This document shows positions 26,562 to 35,417 of a stretch of 64,000 bases of DNA, in pieces. The stretch comes from JAGVPT01 sp963843065 (GTDB lineage Bacteria; Bacteroidota; Ignavibacteria; UBA10030; UBA8401). The DNA lies in NCBI GenBank assembly GCA_963843065.1, contig CAWJKX010000223.1:1-64000 (forward strand). Direction: 5' to 3'. The translations under genes and the position numbers were made by a program. Every line of letters starts with the position of its first letter. Within the stretch, counting starts at the first letter, position 1. Under the pieces are notes generated by a model. It saw only the letters and a list, made by a program, of their open reading frames with translations. It did not search any database and was not told where the DNA came from.

Positions 26562-27120
26562 ATGTTAAAACAAATACTGAAGGACGGCGAGGCCCGGATG
26601 CACAAAGCCGTCGATGTTGTGCGCACAGAATTGATGAAAATTCGGACGGGTAAAGCAACAACAGCGCTACTCGATTCGGTAAAAGTCGATTACTACGGTA
26701 CGATGACGCCGTTGACTCAAGTGGGCAGCGTGAGCGTACCGGATGTTCATCTCATCACGATTACGCCGTGGGACAAGGGAATGCTTGTACACATTGAAAA
26801 GGCGATTCTTGCTGCTAACCTCGGACTCAATCCGGGGACCGACGGAACCGTGGTGAGGGTTCCCATCCCTCCGCTCAATGAAGAACGACGTAAAGAACTT
26901 GTCAAGCTCGTGAAAAAATTCGGCGAAGAGGGAAAGGTTGCGATCCGTAATATTCGCCGCGACACGAACGAGCATTTGAAAAAAGCAGAAAAAGACGAAC
27001 ACTTTTCAGAGGATGAACGAAAACGCGGGAGAACTGGAAGTGCAGAAATACACGGACAATCACATCAAAGAAGTCGACAACCTCCTTGCCGCTAAAGAAA
27101 AAGAAATTATGGAAGTCTAA
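26562..27120 (+). pseudogene. frr: Ribosome recycling factor, one +1 shift near the 3' end
   Basis: RRF splits post-termination ribosomes with EF-G and is normally essential. The body (LRTGKATTALLDSVKVDYYG-like RTGKATTALLDSVKVDYYG, IPPLNEERRKELVKLVKK, VAIRNIRRDTNEHLKK) is intact. The frame breaks in a GGG run at 27027-27029, where one G too many separates DERKRG from ELEVQKYTDNHIKEVDNLL, and the restored frame ends at TAA 27118-27120, giving 185 residues, the normal length. ATG 26562 is preferred to TTG 26550 because GGTGAGG spaces to it. A break in an essential single-copy gene points to sequence error. Confidence 0.93.
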
Positions 27121-27144
27121 ATCTGCAGAAAATTGTCTTTTCAG

Positions 27145-27172
27145 AGCCTCATTCGTTGAATGAGGCTTTTTT
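27145..27172 (+). terminator. Intrinsic terminator after frr
   Basis: A 10-bp stem AGCCTCATTC / GAATGAGGCT with a GTT loop is followed by T6; it closes the translation-factor cluster. Confidence 0.92.
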
Positions 27173-27221
27173 ATTTATGCAATTTATTCCTTATTGGGTT
27201 TACTACCCCGATGCTTGTGTC

Positions 27222-27278
27222 GTCATTCCGGCGAAAACCGGAATCCAGAATCTGGATGCCAGCGTCTGCTGGCATGAC
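27222..27278. repeat. Palindromic intergenic repeat (double hairpin)
   Basis: The left arm starts GTCATTCCGG and holds a small hairpin ATTCCGG/CCGGAAT; the right arm ends GCTGGCATGAC and holds TGCCAGC/GCTGGCA. The two are joined by CCAGA-ATC-TCTGG. It is of the GTCATTCC...GGCATGAC type known from many bacterial genomes. It occupies part of the 347-base frr-pspC gap, which otherwise holds a terminator and a promoter. Confidence 0.75.
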
Positions 27279-27316
27279 AAATACTTCGCTGCTTGCGGCG
27301 AGGATTATTTATTGAC

Positions 27317-27345
27317 TTGACTATCCTCCCTCCAAATGGTATCCT
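27317..27345 (+). promoter_or_regulatory. Probable promoter for the PspC gene
   Basis: TTGACT (27317-27322), a 17-base spacer and TATCCT (27340-27345) lie 122 bases upstream of the PspC start. Confidence 0.5.
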
Positions 27346-27467
27346 TTCGGAGATTTTAAAGAGAAAAAAACAGCTTCGTCCAGCGTTGTAACATTACGAA
27401 GAAATATTCGTAATACTATTTGAGGCCGGAATCTTTGAAGTCTCTTCATTAGACGACTGAGGCAATT

Positions 27468-28133
27468 ATGGAACCGAAACGATTATTCAAGTCGCCGACA
27501 AACAAAATCATCGCCGGCGTATGCGGCGGTTTGGCGGAATATTTTGATGTCGACCCGGTGATTATGCGGATCCTCTTTGTGCTGCTGGCATTTTTTGGCG
27601 GCTCAGGATTTATTCTCTACATCGCCTGCGCAATTATCATGCCGAAGCGGGTGATCGATGTGGCAGGGATGGAGACGCCGGTCGAATCGCGGTCCACAAA
27701 CGCGCGGAAATTGTTCGGGATCGCTCTTATTATTGGTGGTGCAATAGTATTGTTCTCGAACCTGGGGTTATTTTCTTTTCTCCATATGTGGGACATCTCG
27801 TGGAGTTTGGTGTTTCCGATCCTGCTTATTTTGTTAGGAATGGCTATCATTTATTATCGGCAAGCGGAACGAGCTCCTGCTGCTGAACAGTCGGCTGATT
27901 TCCAGGCTGAGGAGCCACTTTCTCCCGCCCCGCCATATCGTACGTTCAGGCGTTCGCGAACCGATAAAAAACTGGGAGGGGTTTGCGGCGGCCTGGCAAA
28001 ATATTTTTCGATCGATTCCACGCTGTTGCGACTGCTGTACATTATTTTGTGTTTGGCCTCTTTCGGGGCTGGCATTGTGCTGTACATAACACTGGTTCTT
28101 CTCGTACCGTACGAAAGTCATCCTAACTTATAA
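27468..28133 (+). CDS. Tandem PspC-domain membrane protein
   Basis: PspC domains occur in phage-shock and envelope-stress proteins. This 221-residue protein has two copies, residues 1-62 (IIAGVCGGLAEYFDVDPVIMRIL, ending IIMPKR) and about 160-221 (LGGVCGGLAKYFSIDSTLLRLLY, ending LVPYES), with two further hydrophobic segments between them (about 80-130). Each domain has the GVCGGLA signature and a following helix pair. The duplication within one chain is less usual than single PspC. The next gene, another small membrane protein, is 23 bases downstream and likely co-transcribed. An envelope-stress role is inferred from the family. Confidence 0.85.
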   Translation: MEPKRLFKSPTNKIIAGVCGGLAEYFDVDPVIMRILFVLLAFFGGSGFILYIACAIIMPKRVIDVAGMETPVESRSTNARKLFGIALIIGGAIVLFSNLGLFSFLHMWDISWSLVFPILLILLGMAIIYYRQAERAPAAEQSADFQAEEPLSPAPPYRTFRRSRTDKKLGGVCGGLAKYFSIDSTLLRLLYIILCLASFGAGIVLYITLVLLVPYESHPNL

Positions 28134-28156
28134 GTATCTACTGACAAGGAAAACTC

Positions 28157-28669
28157 ATGGAACAACATACTTTCAGTCGGTTTCCGATCATTGGTTTTGT
28201 TCTCGTCCTTTTGGGCGTTGCGCTCTTGCTGAATCAAATGAGCGTTATTCATATCGGCGGGTGGGCGCTTGTGTGGCTCGGGCTTCTTGTCTACGGTGCT
28301 GCGGTTGTCCTCCGTTCGTTCGTCAGCAACGACCGGAGCAAAGTTTTCTTCGGCACGTTATGCTTCCTCGCGGGCATTCTATTCTTTTTGCGGAAAGGGG
28401 GATTCGTTCACGGCTCGTTCTCAATCTATTTTCCGGCGTTCATCATCATCGTCGGCATTGCGTTCTTCATGTTGTTCGTTTTCAATGTGAAGGACTGGCA
28501 CCTGCTCATACCGTCAATTATCTTTCTCGGGCTTGGCGCTGCGCTGATGCTGACTCATCTCGGATATTGGTACAGCAGAGACGTCTGGAGATCGATCGGA
28601 TCCTATTGGCCGCTGATCCTGGTCATTATTGGCGCGACGATGTTATTGCGGAGATGGAAGGAGAAGTGA
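28157..28669 (+). CDS. Small integral membrane protein, DUF5668/LiaF-TM-like
   Basis: This 170-residue protein is almost wholly hydrophobic, with about five or six membrane segments beginning PIIGFVLVLLGVALLLNQM and ending YWPLILVIIGATMLLRRWKEK. The repeated pattern (hydrophobic pair, glycine, conserved YWPLILVIIG) is that of the LiaI/LiaF transmembrane family that accompanies PspC genes. It follows the PspC protein directly in the same operon. A role in envelope stress or membrane sensing is inferred from that pairing only. Confidence 0.75.
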   Translation: MEQHTFSRFPIIGFVLVLLGVALLLNQMSVIHIGGWALVWLGLLVYGAAVVLRSFVSNDRSKVFFGTLCFLAGILFFLRKGGFVHGSFSIYFPAFIIIVGIAFFMLFVFNVKDWHLLIPSIIFLGLGAALMLTHLGYWYSRDVWRSIGSYWPLILVIIGATMLLRRWKEK

Positions 28670-28705
28670 ACAATCGGCAGGATGGCGGAAGTGAAACAGA
28701 AATTC

Positions 28706-31507
28706 TCAGTGAGCCTCCAGCCAATTTTTGCCGACACCGATTTCGACTTCGACCGGGACATTAAGTTTCAACGCGTTCTTCATATTGTCTTCGACAAGTT
28801 CTTTTACAGCAGATTCTTCTTTTTTTATTACCTCGAAGACCAATTCATCGTGAACCTGCAGAAGCATTTTGCTCTGCAGGTTTTTTGTTTTCAGGACGTT
28901 ATGGATCTTGATCATCGCGAGCTTAATCATGTCGGCAGCAGTTCCCTGGATCGGCATGTTGATGGCCTGGCGTTCGGCATTCGACCGCAGGTTTGCGTTC
29001 TTGCTGTGGATGTCCGGCAGATAGCGGCGCCGGTCGAGCAGTGTTGTAACAAAACCGTCGCGCCGTACCTTCGCAATCGTGTCTGCGATATACTGATTGA
29101 CTTTGGGAAACCGTTCGAAGTATTTCGAAATGATTTCCTTCGCTTCGGTTTGAGTGATCTCCAGGCGCGACGCTAACCCGAAAGCGCCGATGCCGTACAT
29201 AATTCCAAAATTCACTTCTTTTGCTTTCCGGCGCATATCCCGCGTAACATCGCTTTGGGGCACGCCGAAAACTTTTGCGGCCGTGGTGGAGTGAATATCC
29301 TCCCCCAATGCAAACGCCTCGAGCAATCCTTCATCCCCGGAAATATGCGCCATGATGCGCAGCTCGATCTGTGAGTAATCCGCCGACATGATCTCCATTT
29401 CTTTTCCGCCGGGAATAAACGCGCGGCGTATCTCCCTGCCGATATCGGACCGGATTGGAATATTCTGTAAATTTGGGTCGCTGCTCGAAAGTCTTCCAGT
29501 TGCGGCTACGGTTTGATTAAACGAAGTATGAACGCGGCCCGTTGCGGGATGGATAAGCTTCGGCAGCGCGTCGACGTAGGTCGACTTCAACTTCGAAAGT
29601 TGGCGGTATTCGAGCATCCTTTCCACGATTGGATGTTCTGTCCGCAATGCTTCCAGCACCGAGACATCGGTTGAAAAACCGGTCTTTGTTTTCCGGACGG
29701 GGGCCAACTTCAGTTTATCAAAAAGGATCACCGAAAGCTGCTGTGTGGAGTTGATGTTGAATTTTTCGCCTGCATCCGAATAAATCTGTGCTACCAGGTT
29801 GTCGAGCTGCCTCTCAAGTTCTTTCGACATTCCGGAAAGGAACGCCACATCGATTTTTATTCCTGTGAATTCCATGTCCGCGAGCACAGCGATAAGAGGA
29901 AATTCTACGTCGCTGCACAGTGATTTCATTCCCTGAGCCGCGAGTTTGTCATGAAGGATATTCGAAAGCTGGAAAGTGATATCCGCGTCCTCGGCGGAGT
30001 AATTTCCAACGTCGGCAACAGGGATGTCCCGGATATCCTTTCTCTCCTTGCCTGTTCCCGTTAAGTCGTCGAATGACACCATTTTATAGTTCAGGTGTTC
30101 TTTCGCAAGGACGTCGAGATTATGCTGCCCCTCTGAACGAAGCACATAGCTTGCGACCATCGTGTCGAACCCTATGCCTTTTGTCCAGATGCCTTTTCGG
30201 GAGAAGACAAGCATATCATACTTAATATTCTGCCCGTATTTTTTTATCTTTTCGTTTTCGAAGATTGGCTTGATGTCGGCGATGACCTTTTTCAGTGGAA
30301 ATGATTTTTCGTTGGGATGTTTTGCGGGCTTCTTTGCCGGTTCGAACAACGAAGCATCCTCGGAAGGCGCTTCTCTCTCAACTTCCACCGGTACATAATA
30401 CGCCTTGTTCGGCTCGAAACAGAACGAGATTCCAACAATGTGAGCCTGCAACGCGTCGGTCGACGTTGTCTCAGTGTCGAACACAAATTCTTTTGCCTTT
30501 TTGAGCTTGGACATCAATCGCAGATATGTAGCGTCGGAATCGACGATGATGTACTCATGCTTGGACGTAGTAATATCGCGCAACGTAAGAGTCTGTGGGT
30601 CAAAGCTGACATCGGTAACGGGCTCAGGCTCTTCCTCTTTTAACCGCCGGGCAAGGCTGCGGAATTCCAATGCAGTGTATAACGCATGAAGCGCCGGAAC
30701 ATTTTTCTCTGCTGATTTAAGTTTATGGAAATCGATGGAGACGGGGGCATTGATTTCAATTGTGACCAATTTTTTTGACAGCAGGGCCATTTCTTTGTTG
30801 GATCTCAGTTTCTCCTGCAGCCCTTTTTGTGGGATCTCGTCAATGTGCGCAAAAAGGTTTTCGATGGTACCATATTTTTTGATCAACGGCTCGGCAGTCT
30901 TCGGCCCGACCCCGGCAACGCCCGGGACGTTATCCGATTGGTCTCCGATGAGGCCGAGTATTTCGATGACCTGTTCCGGCGGCACACCGAATTTTTCCAT
31001 GACTCCCGATTCGTCGACGATTTCATCGTCATTTCCCCCTTTGCCGGGCCGATACAATCTCACCGTTGGCGAAACGAGCTGCATGAAATCCTTGTCGCTG
31101 GTGACAAGGAATGTCTCGACATTTTCTTTTTCGGCTCGTTTAGCAAGCGTGCCGATAACATCGTCTGCTTCGAAGCCGGGGAGTTCTACAACGGGAACGT
31201 TGAATGCGCGAACGACATCCTTTAACGTGTCCATCATGGCGGACATATCTTCCGGCATTTTTTGCCGCGTTGCTTTGTATTCAGGGTACGCTTTATGGCG
31301 GAATGTCGGCTCGATGGTGTCGAAGACGACAGCGATGTAATCCGGCTTTTTCTCGTCCAGGATTTTATTCAGGTAATTCACAAAGCCGAAAACAGCACTC
31401 GTGTTCTCCCCCTTCGAGTTCATCAACGGGTTCCGGATAAAGGCATAGTAAGAGCGGTAGGCAAGGGCCATTCCGTCCAGAAGATACAGGGTTGGTTTCT
31501 GTTTCAT
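28706..31507 (-). CDS. polA: DNA polymerase I
   Basis: This 933-residue polymerase with all three activities acts in Okazaki-fragment processing and repair. Domains: 5'-3' exonuclease at residues 1-290 (LLDGMALAYRSYYAF, GFEADDVIGTLAKRA, GLIGDQSDNVPGVAGVGPKTA), 3'-5' exonuclease about 330-520 with intact catalytic residues (FDTET and NYSAEDAD), and the polymerase domain about 560-933 with ADYSQIELRIMAHISGDEGL and the motif C QVHDELVFEV. The proofreading site is therefore likely active, unlike in many Gram-positive PolA proteins. It converges on the membrane-protein gene upstream and diverges from the transporter at 31752. Confidence 0.97.
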   Translation of the reverse strand: MKQKPTLYLLDGMALAYRSYYAFIRNPLMNSKGENTSAVFGFVNYLNKILDEKKPDYIAVVFDTIEPTFRHKAYPEYKATRQKMPEDMSAMMDTLKDVVRAFNVPVVELPGFEADDVIGTLAKRAEKENVETFLVTSDKDFMQLVSPTVRLYRPGKGGNDDEIVDESGVMEKFGVPPEQVIEILGLIGDQSDNVPGVAGVGPKTAEPLIKKYGTIENLFAHIDEIPQKGLQEKLRSNKEMALLSKKLVTIEINAPVSIDFHKLKSAEKNVPALHALYTALEFRSLARRLKEEEPEPVTDVSFDPQTLTLRDITTSKHEYIIVDSDATYLRLMSKLKKAKEFVFDTETTSTDALQAHIVGISFCFEPNKAYYVPVEVEREAPSEDASLFEPAKKPAKHPNEKSFPLKKVIADIKPIFENEKIKKYGQNIKYDMLVFSRKGIWTKGIGFDTMVASYVLRSEGQHNLDVLAKEHLNYKMVSFDDLTGTGKERKDIRDIPVADVGNYSAEDADITFQLSNILHDKLAAQGMKSLCSDVEFPLIAVLADMEFTGIKIDVAFLSGMSKELERQLDNLVAQIYSDAGEKFNINSTQQLSVILFDKLKLAPVRKTKTGFSTDVSVLEALRTEHPIVERMLEYRQLSKLKSTYVDALPKLIHPATGRVHTSFNQTVAATGRLSSSDPNLQNIPIRSDIGREIRRAFIPGGKEMEIMSADYSQIELRIMAHISGDEGLLEAFALGEDIHSTTAAKVFGVPQSDVTRDMRRKAKEVNFGIMYGIGAFGLASRLEITQTEAKEIISKYFERFPKVNQYIADTIAKVRRDGFVTTLLDRRRYLPDIHSKNANLRSNAERQAINMPIQGTAADMIKLAMIKIHNVLKTKNLQSKMLLQVHDELVFEVIKKEESAVKELVEDNMKNALKLNVPVEVEIGVGKNWLEAH

Positions 31508-31579
31508 CGCGGCTGTGAATTAAGAAATTGAGTAGTGGAAAATATACCCAAAGGGAACTCCAATTGCAAAAAAGCACGC

Positions 31580-31687
31580 CTGAAAAATCGTATCTCGGCA
31601 AGCCGCAAAGGCGCGAAGACTTTGTTTTTGAAACCATTTTTGACTTTGCGTCTTTGCGTGAGCCATACTTTTGGAACTATTTAGAAG
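31580..31687. repeat. Diverged copy of the GCGACTTTGCG palindromic repeat
   Basis: The stretch runs from CTGAAAAAT to GGAACTATTTAGAAG and contains GCAAAGGCGCGAAG and TGACTTTGCGTCTTTGCG. In order and ends it matches 18372-18507 and the reverse of 48599-48704. It lies in the divergent gap between polA and the DMT transporter. Confidence 0.65.
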
Positions 31688-31751
31688 TCTCAAAATTATT
31701 GGAAAAGCCGGCCTCCTTCAGTATATTCCAATATCAAAAAACACATCTATC

Positions 31752-32609
31752 ATGATTTATTTCCTCATCTTCATCCAAGTTTTGATTGCAAGCGGAACGC
31801 ATCTTGTCGCGAAAGCTGTCGTGGTAGACGTTGAGCCGGTGGCATTGACGTTCCTGCGAACATGCGTTTCGAGTGCAGCGCTGGCCATCCTCTTTATTAT
31901 CAAAGAAAAAAGAATAAGAATCCTGAGGGTAGATTACGGAAAAATGTTGTGGCTTTCATTCGTTGTTATTCCGCTGAACCAATTCCTCTTTCTGTATGGG
32001 ATAAAGTTTACAACCGCCGCAAATGCCTCCTTGCTGTATGCGACGACTCCTGTGCTCGTTCTTGTCTTCTCGCATCTCATGCTCGGCGAGAAATTGAAAA
32101 AGCGGAAGATAACAGGAGTGCTGATCGCATTCTGCGGTGTAGCGCTCATAATTTTTGAACACGGCGTGAGCTTTTCTTCGGACTATACCTATGGAAACGT
32201 CGTCATGTTTATTGCAGTCATCGCATGGTCATTGTATACGATCCAGGGAAAACCATTGGTGGTGAAATACGGCGCTTTTCACATCGCGTCGCTTTCGATG
32301 ATCGGAGGAATGATCCTCTTCCTGCCATTAGGGATTTACGGTGCGAGCCGATTCGACTTTTCCACGCTGACGGTTTTCCATTGGGAAGGGATTTTATATT
32401 TAGGCCTTGGTACGTCTGTTGTCTCGTATTTTCTGTGGTACTATGCGATAGGGAAAATGGAGACGACGAAGGTGGCAATATTTGCGAATGCTCAGCCAAT
32501 CGTGACTAGCGTTCTATCGTACTTCTTCCTTCACCAACTTGTCAGCAAGTATTTTGTCGTTGGAGCTGTTATTACGCTCTTGGGCGTAGTTCTTACGGAA
32601 CTGGGATAG
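31752..32609 (+). CDS. EamA/DMT-family transporter
   Basis: This is a drug/metabolite-transporter superfamily permease with two EamA repeats and about ten membrane helices in 285 residues. The first repeat holds VEPVALTFLRTCVSSAALAILF and LYGIKFTTAANASLLYATTPVLVLVFS, the second FHIASLSMIGGMILFLPLGI and ending VVGAVITLLGVVLTELG. The start is put at ATG 31752 (MIYFLIF), because the upstream extension to 31671 is repeat-derived and not hydrophobic. No clear ribosome site is seen. The substrate is unknown; family members export amino acids, nucleotides or other metabolites. Confidence 0.85.
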   Translation: MIYFLIFIQVLIASGTHLVAKAVVVDVEPVALTFLRTCVSSAALAILFIIKEKRIRILRVDYGKMLWLSFVVIPLNQFLFLYGIKFTTAANASLLYATTPVLVLVFSHLMLGEKLKKRKITGVLIAFCGVALIIFEHGVSFSSDYTYGNVVMFIAVIAWSLYTIQGKPLVVKYGAFHIASLSMIGGMILFLPLGIYGASRFDFSTLTVFHWEGILYLGLGTSVVSYFLWYYAIGKMETTKVAIFANAQPIVTSVLSYFFLHQLVSKYFVVGAVITLLGVVLTELG

Positions 32610-32691
32610 TCGACGGTATTCTCGCCGATTCGAAAGTAAATCACACTTTCTGATATATCAATCACTTCCAGCGATCCCTTCAAATTTCCCC

Positions 32692-32719
32692 TTGACTTTA
32701 TTTCATTGATTGCTATATT
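32692..32719 (+). promoter_or_regulatory. Promoter for the LysM transglycosylase gene
   Basis: TTGACT (32692-32697), a 16-base spacer and TATATT (32714-32719) lie 42 bases before the start codon. Confidence 0.6.
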
Positions 32720-32760
32720 TCTATATAGATAGGGTTTCTTTCCAACAACTTTGAGGAGTA

Positions 32761-35253
32761 ATGTCGAGACGGTCATTTTGGTTACTATCAATCTCCTTCG
32801 TCATTTTTGCCCCTTGGGCTTCAAGTTGGCCCATCTTGCAGGCACAACCGCTTGAGCAAATTTTCAGAATTGATGTATCTCTTCTAGCCTCCGCATTTCC
32901 CCAATCTGTCAAATCGCCCGTCAGCTCTGATTTCAAGGACACTGCTTCTTCCGCTTTGCCCGTAGCAGGCATCGATTCAAAGGTCGCCAAAAACGGGTCA
33001 GACTCGTCCATTATAGTCGTAATTGACTCGACGGATGAGGGGGACGAAACGGTTATTGCGGTGCGATTGGAATCGGCACGCCAGCATTATCTCTCCGCGC
33101 TCCAGGCGCAAACGATGGGTGATTCTGTGCTCTCTGCGGATGAGTTTGAGCAAGCGATCGGAATCCTCAACGAGATCAGCTACTATCCGGATATCGAGAA
33201 CAATCAGGAATACAACGACCTGAGCCGAAGCGTCGTCGAAGACTACGAGAAATATATTGCAAGCATCGATGAACTGGGGCCGCAGAGTTCTATTTTTGCG
33301 TTGCGCGAGAAACTGAATCTCGACATTGAGAACATCGATATCTCACATGTCAAAATACCGAATGTCCCCATTCCCGAAACCACGATTCCAATGAAAATGA
33401 ACGACCTTGTCGAAAGGAACATCATGTTTTTTATCGATAAAGGCCGGGAACATTTTGAGCGATGGCTCTATCTCTCAGGGAAGTATTTTCCCGCCATCGG
33501 CCGGATTTTTACGGAAGAAGGCGTGCCGAAAGAAATGATGTATCTTTCGATGATGGAGAGCGGGTTGAATCCATCTGCCAGGTCCTGGGCTAAAGCTGTC
33601 GGAATGTGGCAATTCATGAAAGGGACCGGTGCATTGTACGGTCTGCGTGGAAATTACTGGTATGACGAGAGGCGCGATTATGAGAAAGCAACCCGTGCAG
33701 CCGCTCGTTACTTGAAAGACCTTCACGATCAATACGGCGATTGGCAGCTCGCGATTGCGGCATACAATTCGGGAGGCGGAAGAATAAACAGAGGAATTCG
33801 CAGGAGCCATACGAACGATTATTGGTCTATGCGTCGTTTTTTGCCGCGCGAGACACGAAATTATGTGCCGCAGTATATCGCCGTTTCGCTGATGGCAATG
33901 AATCCGGAAGCATACGGATTCAAAAGTGTGCCGCGTGCCGACAGTCTATCGTATGAGTATGTTACCGTGGACGACTGCGTCGACCTTGATGTGTTAGCCG
34001 ATTGTGCGGGGACCACTGCGGAAACGCTGAGAGAATTGAATCCGGAATTGATCCAGTGGTGCACGCCCCCGAATTATCGCGGATATAAATTGAGGATCCC
34101 CGCCGGATCAACGGACGCTTTTACAAAGAAGTATGCACAAATTCCCGACGACCAGAAGCGTCAATGGGCAGAACACAAAATACGCCGCGGAGACACGCCG
34201 GGGAGTATCGCACGGAAATACGGTATCGCAACGTCGGTACTGCTTGAAGTCAATAAGCTTACAAAAAGGAGCAGGCTGAGAATCGGAAACTATCTTATTA
34301 TTCCGATTTCGAAAAAAAGATTACTTGCTGCAAATACAGAACCGGTTGCCCAGCAGGAAACAGAGCCCGCCGCCCAAAAGGAGACCGAGCCTGTTGAGAA
34401 AACGAGAGTTGTTGCTCCACGAGTCCATCGGCACCGGACCCTCGTGCCAGAGGGCCGGGATAAGGTTGCGTATGTGGTTAAAAGGAAGGATACACTCGGG
34501 CATATTGCTGAATGGTTCGATGTGCGGGCCAGCGATTTACGGAATTGGAACAACATTCCATACGGACGTTCGATCCAGATCGGTCAAACGATTGCCGTGT
34601 GGGTGCCGTCAGAAAAATTAGATCAATATGCAAAAATTGTCGCGATGAGTTTTGAACAGAAGAACGCGTTGAAAAGCACTCCTCAGGCGAAATTACCGGC
34701 GGGTGTGAGCGCTGGCGATCAAGTTGACGATCGGAACCATTGGGTTCAGCATGTTGTAAAGAGGGGGGAGACACTCGAAAAAATTGCCGGCGATTACAAT
34801 GTCGCCATTGCTGATTTGAAGAGTTGGAACAAATTGCGGCGGAGCAAGATTTATGCGGGCAAAATTCTTGAAGTCTATGTTGAACCGTCAGCCGGCCTAT
34901 CACCAGAACCCGCGCCGGCACAAAAACAAGAGCCCGTAAAAGCAGCTCCTGTAAAGGAGAAGACAATACGGCACAAGGTCAAGAGGGGAGAGACGCTTGA
35001 GAAGATTGCCAGCATGTACAATGTATCGATTGCAGATATTAAAAAGTGGAATAAACTCACGACCTCCCGTGTCCTTTCAGGACGGAGATTAAAAATTCGG
35101 CTCACCTCAGAGAATATGGATTACTATCGCGTCCGCACCGGCGATACATTGTGGGATATATCAAAAAAATTCGGCGTTTCAGTTGATGATATCCAACGGT
35201 GGAATGCGTTGGCCGATATAAGGGTTGGGGACAAACTCGTCATTTACCACTGA
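32761..35253 (+). CDS. MltD-type lytic transglycosylase with five LysM domains
   Basis: This exported murein-cleaving enzyme has 830 residues. A signal peptide (residues 1-29, ending near ILQAQ) is followed by a low-complexity region, an SLT domain (about 245-375) with the catalytic glutamate in MMYLSMMESGLNP, the GMWQFMKGTGALYGL motif and AIAAYNSGGGRINRG, and then five LysM repeats at about 475-520, 572-617, 661-705, 738-782 and 788-830. The repeats begin KVKRGETLEKIA or the like and bind peptidoglycan glycan. MltD usually carries two LysM domains, so five is on the long side. Proline/glutamate-rich linkers (about 525-560 and 710-735) separate them. A role in cell-wall remodelling is inferred. 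Confidence 0.92.
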   Translation: MSRRSFWLLSISFVIFAPWASSWPILQAQPLEQIFRIDVSLLASAFPQSVKSPVSSDFKDTASSALPVAGIDSKVAKNGSDSSIIVVIDSTDEGDETVIAVRLESARQHYLSALQAQTMGDSVLSADEFEQAIGILNEISYYPDIENNQEYNDLSRSVVEDYEKYIASIDELGPQSSIFALREKLNLDIENIDISHVKIPNVPIPETTIPMKMNDLVERNIMFFIDKGREHFERWLYLSGKYFPAIGRIFTEEGVPKEMMYLSMMESGLNPSARSWAKAVGMWQFMKGTGALYGLRGNYWYDERRDYEKATRAAARYLKDLHDQYGDWQLAIAAYNSGGGRINRGIRRSHTNDYWSMRRFLPRETRNYVPQYIAVSLMAMNPEAYGFKSVPRADSLSYEYVTVDDCVDLDVLADCAGTTAETLRELNPELIQWCTPPNYRGYKLRIPAGSTDAFTKKYAQIPDDQKRQWAEHKIRRGDTPGSIARKYGIATSVLLEVNKLTKRSRLRIGNYLIIPISKKRLLAANTEPVAQQETEPAAQKETEPVEKTRVVAPRVHRHRTLVPEGRDKVAYVVKRKDTLGHIAEWFDVRASDLRNWNNIPYGRSIQIGQTIAVWVPSEKLDQYAKIVAMSFEQKNALKSTPQAKLPAGVSAGDQVDDRNHWVQHVVKRGETLEKIAGDYNVAIADLKSWNKLRRSKIYAGKILEVYVEPSAGLSPEPAPAQKQEPVKAAPVKEKTIRHKVKRGETLEKIASMYNVSIADIKKWNKLTTSRVLSGRRLKIRLTSENMDYYRVRTGDTLWDISKKFGVSVDDIQRWNALADIRVGDKLVIYH

Positions 35254-35299
35254 TACTGTTACCGCAGTATTGCTCTTTTGTTAATTAATTATTCCTGCC

Positions 35300-35328
35300 T
35301 TGATTCTTTTTCAAGATGCGTGTATATT
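35300..35328 (+). promoter_or_regulatory. Promoter for the first T9SS cargo gene
   Basis: TTGATT (35300-35305), a 17-base spacer and TATATT (35323-35328) lie 90 bases before the TTG start at 35418. Confidence 0.6.
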
Positions 35329-35417
35329 CCTACCGCGACTTCTGTGGACTGCAAAGCTCGCCGTTTTTCTAAAAGATAATTTCTGAGGAGAGATCCACTT
35401 TTACTTTTTGGTACCCC